A stretch of 45,550 nucleotides of DNA from M55B127 sp035269185 (GCA_964430875.1 CAYSHP010000014.1:1-45550); one strand, 5' to 3'. Shown: positions 32,021-41,130, counted from the stretch's first letter. Translations and numbers: made by a program. Notes: generated by a model not told the origin, from the letters alone.

Positions 32021-32965
32021 TTAAACCTCTGGTTCTTTTAAACTGAGATCTAATTCATCTAATTTATCTTTAATTTCTTGTAAGGATTTCTTTCCTAAGT
32101 TTCTTACATTCATCAAATCATCTTCTGTCTTTTCTGTTAGCTCACCAACATTATTGATGCCGGCTCTTTTAAGACAGTTTGAAGAACGTACTGAAAGTTC
32201 TAGCTCTTCTATTGTAGTTTCAAGTACTTTGTTTTGTTCTTCTTCTTCCTGTTCAACCATAATTTCTACATCTTCAATTTCATCAGTAAGATTAATGAAT
32301 AATTCTAGATGTTCAACCATGATTTTTGCAGCAAGACTGATCGCATCATCAGGGGTAATACTTCCGTTAGTTTCAACTTCAATAACAAGGCGGTCATAAT
32401 CAGTTACCTGACCAACTCTTGTATTTTCCACCCTGAAATTAGCTCTCTCAATCGGGCTAAAGGAAGAATCAATTGGTACTAAACCAATAATTTTATCAAA
32501 ATGTTCTTTGTTTTCTTCTGCTAATACATAACCTCTTCCACTTTCTACAGTTACCTCCATCATAATTTTGCCACCTTCTGCAAGTGTAGCAATATGATGG
32601 TCTGTATTTATAACTTCTACTTCTCCTGAAGTTCGGAAGTCTCCTGCAGTTACCTCTCCTTTACCTTCTACATTTAAATTCATAGTCTGCATTTCTTCAC
32701 CTTTATACCTTAAGACTACTTCCTTTAAATTTAAGATAATTTCAGTTACATCTTCTTTTACTCCTTCTATAGAAGAAAATTCGTGACGAACCCCTTCTAT
32801 TTTAACCGAAGTAATAGCTGCACCTGGTAAAGAAGACAGTAGTATCCTGCGTAGAGAGTTACCAAGGGTTATTCCATAACCTCTCTCGAGAGGAGAGATT
32901 TCGAATTCGCCGTATTTATCTGAACTTTCTAGCCTCTCTATTTGAGGTTTTTCTATTTCTATCAT
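32021..32965 (-). CDS. rpoA: DNA-directed RNA polymerase subunit alpha
   Basis: A 314-residue RpoA. The N-terminal assembly domain has FEISPLERGYGITLGNSLRRILLSSLPG; the C-terminal domain has LELSVRSSNCLKRAGINNVGELTEKTEDDLMNVRNLGKKSLQEIKDKL, the part that contacts UP elements and activators. A Glu-rich linker joins them. I start at ATG 32965 behind AAGGAGG; an upstream start at 32998 is unsupported. Confidence 0.98.
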   Translation of the reverse strand: MIEIEKPQIERLESSDKYGEFEISPLERGYGITLGNSLRRILLSSLPGAAITSVKIEGVRHEFSSIEGVKEDVTEIILNLKEVVLRYKGEEMQTMNLNVEGKGEVTAGDFRTSGEVEVINTDHHIATLAEGGKIMMEVTVESGRGYVLAEENKEHFDKIIGLVPIDSSFSPIERANFRVENTRVGQVTDYDRLVIEVETNGSITPDDAISLAAKIMVEHLELFINLTDEIEDVEIMVEQEEEEQNKVLETTIEELELSVRSSNCLKRAGINNVGELTEKTEDDLMNVRNLGKKSLQEIKDKLDELDLSLKEPEV

Positions 32966-33018
32966 TAAATTTAAAACCTCCTTATTTCTTGTCTTCAACA
33001 GATACGAGGACTGGTTTA

Positions 33019-33651
33019 TTATCTAGAATAAAACTCAACGATTAAGTGTTCTTCAACTGGATATTCAATATCTTCTCTTGTAGGCAGGGATACTACAGTA
33101 CCTTCCCCATTTTCTAGATCTACAGAGACCCACTCAGGTGGGGTTAAATTAGAATTAACTTCAAGAATTTCCTGGAAATTATCCTTTTTACGACTGGACT
33201 CTTTCACAGAAATTACATCATCTTCATTAACATTATATGATGGAATATTAACTCTTTCACCATTTACTTCAATGTGTCCATGTAAGACAAACTGTCTTGC
33301 TTCATTTCTAGAACGAGCAAAACCCATCCTGTAAACAGTGCTATCTAATCTTCTTTCTAATAGTTGTAAGAAAACTTCACCAGTAATTCCATTATCATTT
33401 TCTGCTTCTTTAAAATATCTATGAAATTTATTTTCCTGTAAACCATAAATTCTTCTAACTTTTTGTTTCTCTCTTAACTGTGAACCGTATTCGGAAATTT
33501 TTCTTCTTCTTCTACCTTGTCCCTGTTCTCCAGGAGAATTAGGTTTTCTTTCATATGCACACTTATCACTATAGCAGCGTGCACCTTTTAGATATAATTT
33601 TTCACCTTCAGTACGGCATAATTTACATACTGAACCTGTATATCTTGACAT
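33019..33651 (-). CDS. rpsD: 30S ribosomal protein S4, zinc-ligand form
   Basis: A 210-residue S4 with the N-terminal cysteines C9, C12, C26 and C31 of the zinc-binding (C+) type, and the S4 RNA-binding domain with RLDSTVYRMGFARSRNEARQFVLHGHIEVNG. A primary 16S rRNA binder and often an autoregulator of the alpha operon; no leader structure stands out in the 41-base gap to rpsK. Confidence 0.97.
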   Translation of the reverse strand: MSRYTGSVCKLCRTEGEKLYLKGARCYSDKCAYERKPNSPGEQGQGRRRRKISEYGSQLREKQKVRRIYGLQENKFHRYFKEAENDNGITGEVFLQLLERRLDSTVYRMGFARSRNEARQFVLHGHIEVNGERVNIPSYNVNEDDVISVKESSRKKDNFQEILEVNSNLTPPEWVSVDLENGEGTVVSLPTREDIEYPVEEHLIVEFYSR

Positions 33652-33692
33652 TATTACACCTCCATATACTTGTTTTCAATTTATTATTATAG

Positions 33693-34097
33693 TTATACAC
33701 GACGTCTTTTGGGAGGACGACATCCATTATGTGGAATGGGTGTGATATCCTTAATTAAACTTACATCTAAACCTGTAGCCTGAATAGATCTAATTGCTGA
33801 TTCACGACCAGAACCAGGCCCTTTAACAAATATTTCTACTGACTTTAATCCTAAGTCTTTTGCTTCTTGAGCAGCTTCTTCGGCTGCAATCTGTGCGGCA
33901 AAAGGTGTACTTTTTCTTGATCCTTGATAGCCAGCTTTACCAGCACTGTGCCAAAGGATAACGTTTCCTTCTTTATCAGTTACTGTAATGATTGTATTAT
34001 TAAATGTTGACTTAATATGAACTATACCGCTATCAACATTTATCTTCTTTTTCTTAGCACGGCCTCTTCTTTTACCCTTTTTCTTGGATTTAGCCAT
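33693..34097 (-). CDS. rpsK: 30S ribosomal protein S11
   Basis: A 134-residue S11 with a very basic N-terminus, then GIVHIKSTFNNTIITVTD, SAGKAGYQGSRKSTPFAAQ and the conserved tail TPIPHNGCRPPKRRRV. In order rpmJ-rpsM-rpsK-rpsD-rpoA-rplQ. Confidence 0.98.
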   Translation of the reverse strand: MAKSKKKGKRRGRAKKKKINVDSGIVHIKSTFNNTIITVTDKEGNVILWHSAGKAGYQGSRKSTPFAAQIAAEEAAQEAKDLGLKSVEIFVKGPGSGRESAIRSIQATGLDVSLIKDITPIPHNGCRPPKRRRV

Positions 34098-34120
34098 CTA
34101 TATACCTCCTAACCACTTAA

Positions 34121-34507
34121 TTATTTTGGACTTTTAGCAACTTTACTACGTTTGGCTCCAACAGTTTTCTTAGGTCCTTTACGAGTTCTAGCATTAGTTC
34201 TAGTTCTTTGACCTCTAACTGGTAGACCTCTACGATGCCTTAAGCCGCGGTAACATCCGATATCTTTTAATCTCTTAATATTTGCTCTAACTTCACGGCG
34301 TAATTCACCCTCAACAGGGTATTTATCAATTTCTTTTCTGATCTTACTGATTTCAGCTTCAGTTAAATCTTTAACTCTTGTATCTGGGTCAACTCCAGTG
34401 TTTTCTAAAATATCTTGAGATGTAGAACGACCAATACCAAATATATAGGTTAGGCCAATCTCTACTCTTTTATTTCTTGGTAAATCAACACCTTCAATAC
34501 GTGCCAA
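34121..34507 (-). CDS. rpsM: 30S ribosomal protein S13
   Basis: A 128-residue S13 beginning MARIEGVDLPRNKRVEIGLTYI, with the RGLRHRRGLPVRGQRTRTNARTRKG motif and a basic end. It contacts tRNA and the 50S subunit. Confidence 0.98.
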   Translation of the reverse strand: MARIEGVDLPRNKRVEIGLTYIFGIGRSTSQDILENTGVDPDTRVKDLTEAEISKIRKEIDKYPVEGELRREVRANIKRLKDIGCYRGLRHRRGLPVRGQRTRTNARTRKGPKKTVGAKRSKVAKSPK

Positions 34508-34533
34508 TATTATACACCTCCAACATTAATATT

Positions 34534-34647
34534 TTAACCTTGACGCTGTTTATGCTTTGGATTTTCACAAATAACCATAACTTTACCATTTCTTCTAATT
34601 ACTTTACATTTATCACAAATAGGTTTAACAGATGGTCTTACCTTCAC
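34534..34647 (-). CDS. rpmJ: 50S ribosomal protein L36
   Basis: A 37-residue gene with GTG start at 34647 and TAA at 34534; AAGGAGG lies seven to eight bases upstream. The protein reads MKVRPSVKPICDKCKVIRR and continues through GKVMVICENPKHKQRQG, with the CxxC...C...H zinc site of the C+ form. It sits between infA and rpsM as usual. Confidence 0.97.
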   Translation of the reverse strand: MKVRPSVKPICDKCKVIRRNGKVMVICENPKHKQRQG

Positions 34648-34669
34648 CTAACATCCCTCCTTAAGCAAA

Positions 34670-34894
34670 TTATTTTGCTTTATGACGGTAAGTAATTCTA
34701 CCACGACTTAAATCATAAGGTGAAAGTTCAACAGTTACTTTGTCCCCAGGTAAAATTCTTATATAGTTCATTCTCATTTTACCTGATACATGGGCCAATA
34801 CCTTATGACCATTTTCTAACTCGACTCTGAATTTGGCATTTGGCAACGGCTCAATAACTGTACCTTGAACTTCAATAGGTTCTTCCTTAGCCAT
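34670..34894 (-). CDS. infA: Translation initiation factor IF-1
   Basis: A 74-residue S1-like OB-fold protein: EVQGTVIEPLPNAKFRVELENGHKVLAHVSGKMRMNYIRILPGDKVTVELSPYDLSRGRITYR. Fills the A site of the 30S subunit during initiation. First gene after a strong internal promoter. Confidence 0.98.
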   Translation of the reverse strand: MAKEEPIEVQGTVIEPLPNAKFRVELENGHKVLAHVSGKMRMNYIRILPGDKVTVELSPYDLSRGRITYRHKAK

Positions 34895-34942
34895 ATATTT
34901 GATAAGCCTCCTTGTTTTTGTTACTTAAATAGCCCAAATTTC

Positions 34943-34972
34943 ATTATACCATAAATCATACAATTTAAACAA
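34943..34972 (-). promoter_or_regulatory. Internal promoter before infA
   Basis: On the minus strand TTGTTT (34967-34972), an 18-base spacer and a perfect TATAAT (34943-34948) preceded by TGG, an extended -10 element. About 50 bases before the infA ATG. A 9-base GTTTAAATT direct repeat covers the -35 region. Confidence 0.75.
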
Positions 34973-34982
34973 ATTTAAACAA

Positions 34983-35732
34983 CTAAACCTTACTTAAAAT
35001 TTCAGGTCCGTTTTTAGTTATTGCAATAGTATGTTCAAAATGAGCTGATAAGCTGCCATCTTCTGTTACTACCGTCCAATCGTCATCTAAAGTTTTCACT
35101 TTGAAATCTCCAACATTTACCATCGGTTCAATTGCCAGTGTCATTCCTTCTTTAAGTAGAGGACCATGTCCGGGTGAACCAAAATTGGGAATCTGCGGTG
35201 CTTCATGCATATCTCTTCCGATTCCATGACCTACATATTCCCTAACAACCGAGAAATTATTGTCTTCAACATGAGTCTGTACTGCATGTGAGATATCAGA
35301 TAATCTATTTTTATGAAGCGCTTGTTTAATACCTCTTTCAAGTGATTCTTCTGTAACTTTTAGTAGTTTTTTAGCTTCATTTGATATTTCTCCTACAGGA
35401 AATGTACGAGCTGCATCCCCATTAAAACCTTCATAGAAGGTTCCAATATCTAAACTAACGATATCTCCTTCTTGTAAGATTCTATCTTCATTTGGTATTC
35501 CATGGACAACTTCATCATTTATGGAGACACATATAGAAGCCGGATAACCCATATATCCTAAAAAAGATGGTTCAGCTCCGTGTTCTCTTATAAATTCATC
35601 ACCTTTTTTATCAATTTCAGCTGTAGAAATACCGGGCTTTATTAGTTTCCGAAGATACTCATGTGTTTCAGCCACAATTTTATTGGCTTCTCTCATTATG
35701 TTAATTTCTCTCGGTGATTTTAAGATTATCAT
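34983..35732 (-). CDS. map: Methionine aminopeptidase, type I
   Basis: Removes the N-terminal methionine from new proteins. 249 residues with the pita-bread fold ligands: SLDIGTFYEGFNGDAART (two Asp), EYVGHGIGRDMHEAP (His) and LAIEPMVNVG (Glu), and the last Glu in SAHFEHTIAIT. It overlaps adk by four bases. Confidence 0.97.
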   Translation of the reverse strand: MIILKSPREINIMREANKIVAETHEYLRKLIKPGISTAEIDKKGDEFIREHGAEPSFLGYMGYPASICVSINDEVVHGIPNEDRILQEGDIVSLDIGTFYEGFNGDAARTFPVGEISNEAKKLLKVTEESLERGIKQALHKNRLSDISHAVQTHVEDNNFSVVREYVGHGIGRDMHEAPQIPNFGSPGHGPLLKEGMTLAIEPMVNVGDFKVKTLDDDWTVVTEDGSLSAHFEHTIAITKNGPEILSKV

Positions 35733-36382
35733 AAAACTTTCTCCTTAACAATCTTATCGATCTTTTCAAATACTTCATCTATGCCAGCATCACTTTGGAC
35801 TTCGGCAAATTTATTTTCATTTTTATAGAATTCAATTAGTTTCTTTAGATTTCTAGAATTAATTTTAAGTCTTTCTTTAACAACTTCTTCTTTATCATCT
35901 GAACGTTGTATTAACTCCCCACCACATTTATCACAGATACCTTCTTTTTCAGGTGGGTCATAATCTAGATGGTAAACTGCTCCACAATTACTGCAGGTTC
36001 TCCTATGTGTCAATCTCTTAATTAGTTCTTCTCTTGTTACATTAATATATAAAGCTAAGTCTAGAGACCTACCCATATTTTCCAGCATAACTTCTAAAGC
36101 CTCTGCCTGATTTATAGTTCTGGGGAATCCATCTAGAACAAATCCTTCTTTACAATCATCTTCTTTTAATCTTTCCCTTACAATATTATTAGTTATCTCG
36201 TCCGGTACAAGTCCCCCGGAATCGAGATACTCTTCGGCTTTTTTACCGAGTTCGGTTTCATTTTGGATTGCATTCCTAAAGATATCTCCAGTCGAAATAT
36301 GGGGTATATTATATTTAATACTCAATTTCTTGGCCTGAGTACCTTTACCAGCACCCGGTAATCCAAGCATTATAAGATTCAT
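35729..36382 (-). CDS. adk: Adenylate kinase, zinc-lid form
   Basis: A 217-residue kinase that interconverts ATP, ADP and AMP. P-loop GLPGAGKGTQ (7-16), AMP-binding HISTGDIFR and LDGFPRT, and a lid with four cysteines (CSNCG and CDKCG) that bind zinc, as in many Gram-positive bacteria. Between secY and map as usual. Confidence 0.98.
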   Translation of the reverse strand: MNLIMLGLPGAGKGTQAKKLSIKYNIPHISTGDIFRNAIQNETELGKKAEEYLDSGGLVPDEITNNIVRERLKEDDCKEGFVLDGFPRTINQAEALEVMLENMGRSLDLALYINVTREELIKRLTHRRTCSNCGAVYHLDYDPPEKEGICDKCGGELIQRSDDKEEVVKERLKINSRNLKKLIEFYKNENKFAEVQSDAGIDEVFEKIDKIVKEKVL

Positions 36383-36402
36383 CTTTTATCCCCTCTTCGC
36401 TT

Positions 36403-37674
36403 TTAAGATTTCATAAATCCTTCATAGTGTCTCATTAATAAGTGTGATTCGATTTGCTGCATAGTTTGTAGCGCGACACCTGTCATAATTAGAACTGAGG
36501 TACCACCAAACTGAATTTGCACACCTGTTAATGGACCCATTGCAAATGGAAGTAACGCTACTATAGTTAAGAAAACCGCACCAGCTAAAGTTACTCTAAC
36601 TAATATTTTATCTAAATAATTAATAGTAGCCTTGCCTGGTCTTATTCCTGGAATAAAACCTCCATTTTTCTGCATATTTTCCGCTACTTCTTCCGGATTG
36701 AAAGTAATAGCTGTATAGAAATATGTGAAGAATAAGATCATTAATGCATAAAGAATTAAATAAAGTGTAGAACCAGGTTGAATCATAGCTGCAACATTTT
36801 GAGCCCAATCAAAAGGTAGTACCTGGGCAATTACACCTGGGAATAATAATACGGATGATGCGAAAATAACCGGTATAACTCCCGCCTGATTAACCTTCAT
36901 TGGGATATGAGTACTTCTTCCACCATATACCTTTCTTCCAACAATTCTTTTAGAATACTGAACAGGTATTCTTCTTTCACCTTCTTGCACAAAGATAATA
37001 CCCGCAACAATAAGGACTGCTAAAGCAACAAATAAAAGTATATTCAAGATTGAAATACTTCCTGCTTGAAACAGATTATAGGTATTATAAATTTGACCTG
37101 GAAATCTTGAAATTATTGAGGTAAAAATGATAATAGAAATACCATTACCAATACCTTTTTCATTAATTTGTTCTCCAAGCCACATTAAAAATGCTGTACC
37201 AGCTGTTAATGTAACAACGATTATAAATAGATCAAAAAGGGTCGGATTTGGAATAGCACCAAATCTATTAATATATGATGTAATTCCAATTCCCTGAATA
37301 ACAGCTAAAACAATTGTACCATATCTGGTATACTGAGCAATCTTCTTTCTTCCCTCAGCACCCTGTTTAGATAATTCCTCTAATTTAGGAATAACAACAG
37401 TTAAAAGATTAAGTATAATTGAGGCTGTAATATAAGGGGTAATACTCATTGCAAATATGGTAAAGTTTCTTAAGGCCCCACCGGCAAACATGTCAAGATA
37501 GTCTAAAACTCCACTACCTGATCCCTGGAAAAGTGTTTCCTGAATTATACCTACATCTACACCAGGTACCGGAATATGGGCACCTAACCTATATACCAAC
37601 ATCATTGCTAATACAAATAATACTTTTTTTCTCAATTCTTTAACTTTAAATATATTTTTAAAGGTTGAAAACAA
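36403..37674 (-). CDS. secY: Preprotein translocase subunit SecY
   Basis: The 423-residue channel of the Sec translocon with ten predicted membrane helices. Conserved segments are YRLGAHIPVPGVD, the plug-region YLDMFAGGALRNFTIFAMSITPYITASI, QYTRYGTIVLA, and the cytoplasmic loop VQEGERRIPVQYSKR. The start is TTG at 37674 behind GAGGTG, which lies in the last codons of rplO, so the two genes are coupled. Confidence 0.97.
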   Translation of the reverse strand: MFSTFKNIFKVKELRKKVLFVLAMMLVYRLGAHIPVPGVDVGIIQETLFQGSGSGVLDYLDMFAGGALRNFTIFAMSITPYITASIILNLLTVVIPKLEELSKQGAEGRKKIAQYTRYGTIVLAVIQGIGITSYINRFGAIPNPTLFDLFIIVVTLTAGTAFLMWLGEQINEKGIGNGISIIIFTSIISRFPGQIYNTYNLFQAGSISILNILLFVALAVLIVAGIIFVQEGERRIPVQYSKRIVGRKVYGGRSTHIPMKVNQAGVIPVIFASSVLLFPGVIAQVLPFDWAQNVAAMIQPGSTLYLILYALMILFFTYFYTAITFNPEEVAENMQKNGGFIPGIRPGKATINYLDKILVRVTLAGAVFLTIVALLPFAMGPLTGVQIQFGGTSVLIMTGVALQTMQQIESHLLMRHYEGFMKS

Positions 37675-37675
37675 C

Positions 37676-38119
37676 TTATATCACCTCAGCCTTTCCGCCG
37701 GCTTCTTCAATTTTTTCAACGGCAGATGAACTGAAAGCATGTGCTTTAACAGTTAAATTTTTACTAATATCACCTTTTGCCAATACTTTTACACCATTTT
37801 TAGCCATATTATCTATAAGGCCTTCTTCGATAAGAAGTTCAGGTGTTATTTCAGTTCCTTCTTCAAATCTATTTAATTGATAAACATTTATAACGCTATA
37901 TTGTTTTTTAAATATATTTGTAAAACCTCTTTTAGGTAGCTTTCTAAATAAAGGAGTTTGTCCACCTTCAAAAGTAAGACTGGTTTTAGAACCAGATCTT
38001 GAATTTTGTCCATTTGCTCCGCGTCCAGATGTATAACCTCTACCTGAACCGGTACCGCGGCCGACTCTTCTCTTTCTTTTTTTAGAACCTTCAGCAGGTT
38101 TTAAGTCATGTAAGTTCAT
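37676..38119 (-). CDS. rplO: 50S ribosomal protein L15
   Basis: A 147-residue L15: MNLHDLKPAEGSKKRKRRVGRGTGSGRG, then the ARGKGQ-like SGRGANGQNSRSG and GGQTPLFRKLPKRGF. I take ATG 38119, behind AAGGAGG; a GTG at 38131 lies within that site. Only 20 bases separate it from rpsE, so rpmD is not present here. Confidence 0.97.
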   Translation of the reverse strand: MNLHDLKPAEGSKKRKRRVGRGTGSGRGYTSGRGANGQNSRSGSKTSLTFEGGQTPLFRKLPKRGFTNIFKKQYSVINVYQLNRFEEGTEITPELLIEEGLIDNMAKNGVKVLAKGDISKNLTVKAHAFSSSAVEKIEEAGGKAEVI

Positions 38120-38139
38120 AACGTACTGCACCTCCTTAA

Positions 38140-38640
38140 TTATCCAAGAATTTCTTCTACTGTTTTTCCTCTTAATCTTGCTACCTCTTCTGCTGATTTT
38201 AATTCATCTAAACCAGTGATTGTAGCATTTACCATATTAATAGGATTAGAAGAACCAAGTGATTTTGTTAAAATATCATTGATGCCCGCTAATTCAACAA
38301 CCGCACGTACAGGACCACCGGCAATTACACCAGTACCCTCAACGGCTGGTTTTAATAATACTCTCCCTGCACCAAATACACCTGTATTTTCATGTGGGAT
38401 TGTGGTATCAACAATTGGCACTTCTATAAGGTGTTTTTTTGCATCATCTACACCTTTTCTAATTGCTTCTGGTACTTCATTTGCCTTTCCAATACCTGCT
38501 CCAACATGACCATTGGAATCTCCAACAACCACTAGAGCACTAAAACTAAAGTTACGTCCACCTTTTACAACTTTAGCTACACGATTTATATTTACGACTC
38601 TTTCGTCTAAATCCAATTTTTCTGGATCAATCTTGTTCAT
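38140..38640 (-). CDS. rpsE: 30S ribosomal protein S5
   Basis: A 166-residue S5: VNINRVAKVVKGGRNFSFSALVVVGDSNGHVGAGIGKANEVPEAI followed by GVIAGGPVRAVVELAGINDILTKSLGSSNPINMV. It takes part in decoding accuracy. GGAGG lies eight bases before the ATG. Confidence 0.98.
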   Translation of the reverse strand: MNKIDPEKLDLDERVVNINRVAKVVKGGRNFSFSALVVVGDSNGHVGAGIGKANEVPEAIRKGVDDAKKHLIEVPIVDTTIPHENTGVFGAGRVLLKPAVEGTGVIAGGPVRAVVELAGINDILTKSLGSSNPINMVNATITGLDELKSAEEVARLRGKTVEEILG

Positions 38641-38656
38641 GGATTCGCCTCCTTCA

Positions 38657-39013
38657 TTAAAAGTTTAATCCCTTTTCTCTTGCTGCTTCTGCTACCGCTT
38701 TAACACGGCCATGATATTTATATCCAGCTCTATCAAACACAACTTTTTCAATATCTTTCTCAAGAGCTCTTTCGGCAACTAATTCGCCAACTCTTTTAGC
38801 AGCTTCAACATTACCGCCGTTATCTAGCTCATCTCTGAGTTTTTCATCTAAAGTAGAAGCGGATGCAAGAGTTTCTCCGGATAAGTCATCTATGATTTGA
38901 ACGTACATATTTTTCAAACTCCTTTTTACAACCATACGTGGTTTAAAAGGAGTACCTGTTATTTTATTTCTTATTCTATGGTGCCTTCTCTTTCTGGCAG
39001 CCTTCTTATCCAT
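38657..39013 (-). CDS. rplR: 50S ribosomal protein L18
   Basis: A 118-residue L18 with a basic N-terminus (KKAARKRRHHRIRNKITGT), RMVVKRSLKNMYVQIIDDLSGETLASAST and the end DRAGYKYHGRVKAVAEAAREKGLNF. Binds 5S rRNA. Confidence 0.98.
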   Translation of the reverse strand: MDKKAARKRRHHRIRNKITGTPFKPRMVVKRSLKNMYVQIIDDLSGETLASASTLDEKLRDELDNGGNVEAAKRVGELVAERALEKDIEKVVFDRAGYKYHGRVKAVAEAAREKGLNF

Positions 39014-39032
39014 AATTAATCACTCCCTTCAA

Positions 39033-39563
39033 TTAACCGGTTTTACCAACTTTTCTTCTAATGTGTTCGCCTACATATCTTACTCCTTTGCCCTTATAAG
39101 GTTCAGGTTTTCTAGTTTCTCTTATATTAGCTGCGACATCACCGACTAACTGTTTATCATAACCTGATACAGTAATTACATTCTTTTCTACATCAAAGTT
39201 AATACCTTCAGGTGCTTCAATTGTAATTGGATGTGAATATCCAACTTCTAAGACTAAATCTCCGCCTTGTACTTTCGCATTGTAACCAACACCCACTAAT
39301 TCTAATTTCTTTGTGAATCCTTCTGTTACACCTTCAACCATGCCCTCTATTAAACTGCGGATCAAACCGTGTTGAGAGCGGTCATCTTTAGAATCAGATG
39401 GTCTTGTGACTACTACGGAGTTATCTTCTATATTTATATCGAAATTAGGATCAAATTTTTTTACCATTTCACCTTTTGGTCCTTTAACAGTTACTTTATT
39501 TCCGTCAATGTTAACATCAACCTTTTCTGGGATGTCAACAGGTTGTTTACCTATACGGGACAT
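39033..39563 (-). CDS. rplF: 50S ribosomal protein L6
   Basis: A 176-residue L6: MSRIGKQPVDIPEKVDVNIDGNKVTVKGPKG at the start and the signature RKPEPYKGKGVRYVGEHIRRKVGKTG at the end. ATG 39563 lies behind GGAGG; a GTG at 39572 is part of the ribosome binding site. Confidence 0.98.
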   Translation of the reverse strand: MSRIGKQPVDIPEKVDVNIDGNKVTVKGPKGEMVKKFDPNFDINIEDNSVVVTRPSDSKDDRSQHGLIRSLIEGMVEGVTEGFTKKLELVGVGYNAKVQGGDLVLEVGYSHPITIEAPEGINFDVEKNVITVSGYDKQLVGDVAANIRETRKPEPYKGKGVRYVGEHIRRKVGKTG

Positions 39564-39606
39564 ACAATTCACCTCCAGCTATTTTTGCTTTAAATAAGGT
39601 ACAATC

Positions 39607-40005
39607 TTACCAAACATAGCAAAGAACTTCTCCACCTATGCCTTCCTTACGAGCTTGTTTATCTGTTAAGATTCCTCGGGATGTTGAAATAACAGCTATT
39701 CCTAAACCGCCGAGAACTCTTGGAATTTCGTCTTTATCAACATATACTCTTAAACCTGGTTTACTAATTCTTTTTAAACCACTGATAACTTTTTCGTCAT
39801 TTTTACCATACTTCAGATAAACCCTTATTTTATTTTGAGGATAATTATCTATAATTTTGTATTCTTTTATAAAACCTTCGTCTTTTAGAGTTTTCGCGAT
39901 ATTTATCTTCAAATTCGAAGCAGGTATATCAACGACATCTTTATTTACACTATTGGCGTTACGGACACGAGTTAACATATCTGCAATCGGATCAGTAATA
40001 TTCAT
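39607..40005 (-). CDS. rpsH: 30S ribosomal protein S8
   Basis: A 132-residue S8: MNITDPIADMLTRVRNAN at the start and the signature GLGIAVISTSRGILTDKQARKEGIGGEVLCYVW at the end. ATG 40005 lies seven bases after AGGAGG; a longer reading would overlap rpsN. In many bacteria S8 represses this operon. Confidence 0.98.
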   Translation of the reverse strand: MNITDPIADMLTRVRNANSVNKDVVDIPASNLKINIAKTLKDEGFIKEYKIIDNYPQNKIRVYLKYGKNDEKVISGLKRISKPGLRVYVDKDEIPRVLGGLGIAVISTSRGILTDKQARKEGIGGEVLCYVW

Positions 40006-40027
40006 TAAGCCATCCTCCTTCCTGATT

Positions 40028-40213
40028 TTACCAACTTGCTTTTTTAACTCCAGGTATCTCACCTTTATGTGCTAATTCTCTGAAACAAATTCTACAGAGA
40101 TCAAATTTTCTCATATAACCTCGAGCTCTGCCACATCTACTACATCTATTTACTTTTCTAGTAGAGTATTTGGGCTCTTTGTTAGCTTTCTCAACTAATG
40201 CCTTACGGGCCAT
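40028..40213 (-). CDS. rpsN: 30S ribosomal protein S14, zinc type (S14 type Z)
   Basis: A 61-residue short S14 with CSRCGRARG and CRICFRELAHKGEIPGVKKASW, four cysteines for zinc. The short C+ form is usual for Firmicutes. Confidence 0.98.
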   Translation of the reverse strand: MARKALVEKANKEPKYSTRKVNRCSRCGRARGYMRKFDLCRICFRELAHKGEIPGVKKASW

Positions 40214-40235
40214 AAATTAATCCCTCCTTTATGGA

Positions 40236-40778
40236 CTATTGTTGTTTAAACGGCATACCCATCAATTTAAGCAGTTCATAAGCCTCTTCATCAGTTTCCG
40301 CACTGGTAACGATGGTAGCTTCGATTCCATGAACCTTATCAACATCATCAATATTGATTTCTGGGAACACAACATGTTCTTTTAGTCCAAGACTATAATT
40401 TCCTCTTCCATCAAACGCATCAGGAGAAATACCTCTAAAGTCTCTTACACGGGGATAAGTTATATTAATCAACTTATATAAAAACTCATACATATATTCA
40501 CCACGTAATGTAACTTTTACTCCGATCGGCATCCCTTCGCGAATTTTAAAGTTAGCTATTGATCTTTTTGCTCTTGTTATTGTGGGTTGTTGTCCGGTTA
40601 TTTCAGCAACATTTTCAACCACTTTATCTAATAATTTGGGATCTTCTTTTGCTTCGCCAATCCCAACATTAACTACAATTTTTTCCAATCTAGGTGCTTC
40701 CATAACATTATTGTAATCAAATTTTTCCACTAATTGAGGTAATATCTCTTCTTTGTATTGTTCGGCTAAAACAGACAT
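40236..40778 (-). CDS. rplE: 50S ribosomal protein L5
   Basis: A 180-residue L5: NNVMEAPRLEKIVVNVGIGEAK, ITGQQPTITRAKRSIANFKIREGMPIG and FPEINIDDVDKVHGIEATIVTSA. Binds 5S rRNA and touches the P-site tRNA. ATG 40778 follows GGAGG; a GTG at 40796 lies upstream of the ribosome binding site. Confidence 0.98.
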   Translation of the reverse strand: MSVLAEQYKEEILPQLVEKFDYNNVMEAPRLEKIVVNVGIGEAKEDPKLLDKVVENVAEITGQQPTITRAKRSIANFKIREGMPIGVKVTLRGEYMYEFLYKLINITYPRVRDFRGISPDAFDGRGNYSLGLKEHVVFPEINIDDVDKVHGIEATIVTSAETDEEAYELLKLMGMPFKQQ

Positions 40779-40802
40779 CCAATAACCTCCTTCCACTTAA
40801 AT

Positions 40803-41117
40803 CTATTTATCTATTACTTCGTCACAACTTTTGCATACTCTTACTTTATCACCGTTATCTAAAACCTCTACTCCAAAGCGAGATCTTTCGTCACAGCGAG
40901 GGCAAACGAGCATTACATTTGAAATATGAATTGGGGCTTCGTTTTCAATAATTCCACCCTGTGGCATATCTTGGGTAGGGCGCATATGTCTGCTTACAAT
41001 ATTAACTCCCTCCACGATAACACGGTCATTTTCTTTATCAACACTTAAAACCTTGCCTCGCTTACCTTTATCTTTACCATATATAACTTCAACAGTGTCG
41101 TCCTTTTTAATTCTCAT
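40803..41117 (-). CDS. rplX: 50S ribosomal protein L24
   Basis: A 104-residue L24 with a KOW motif (DTVEVIYGKDKGKRGKVLSVDKENDRVIVEGVN) and a C-terminal zinc-ribbon-like pair CPRC and CKSC. The cysteine form is common in Firmicutes but not in E. coli. Confidence 0.97.
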   Translation of the reverse strand: MRIKKDDTVEVIYGKDKGKRGKVLSVDKENDRVIVEGVNIVSRHMRPTQDMPQGGIIENEAPIHISNVMLVCPRCDERSRFGVEVLDNGDKVRVCKSCDEVIDK

Positions 41118-41130
41118 TAAACTCCCCCCT

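Noticed and set aside
32965..32998. Longer starts for rpoA, rplO, rplF, rpsH, rplE, rpsQ, rpmC, glmM, dcd, ecfT, ecfA1 and the PHP gene
   Set aside because: Most extended starts are GTG or TTG codons within or ahead of the ribosome binding site, and the shorter ATG start gives the family length.
34961..34982. Tandem GTTTAAATT direct repeat upstream of infA
   Set aside because: Two short AT-only copies in a promoter region. There is no third copy and no spacer pattern, so it is neither a CRISPR nor a convincing operator.
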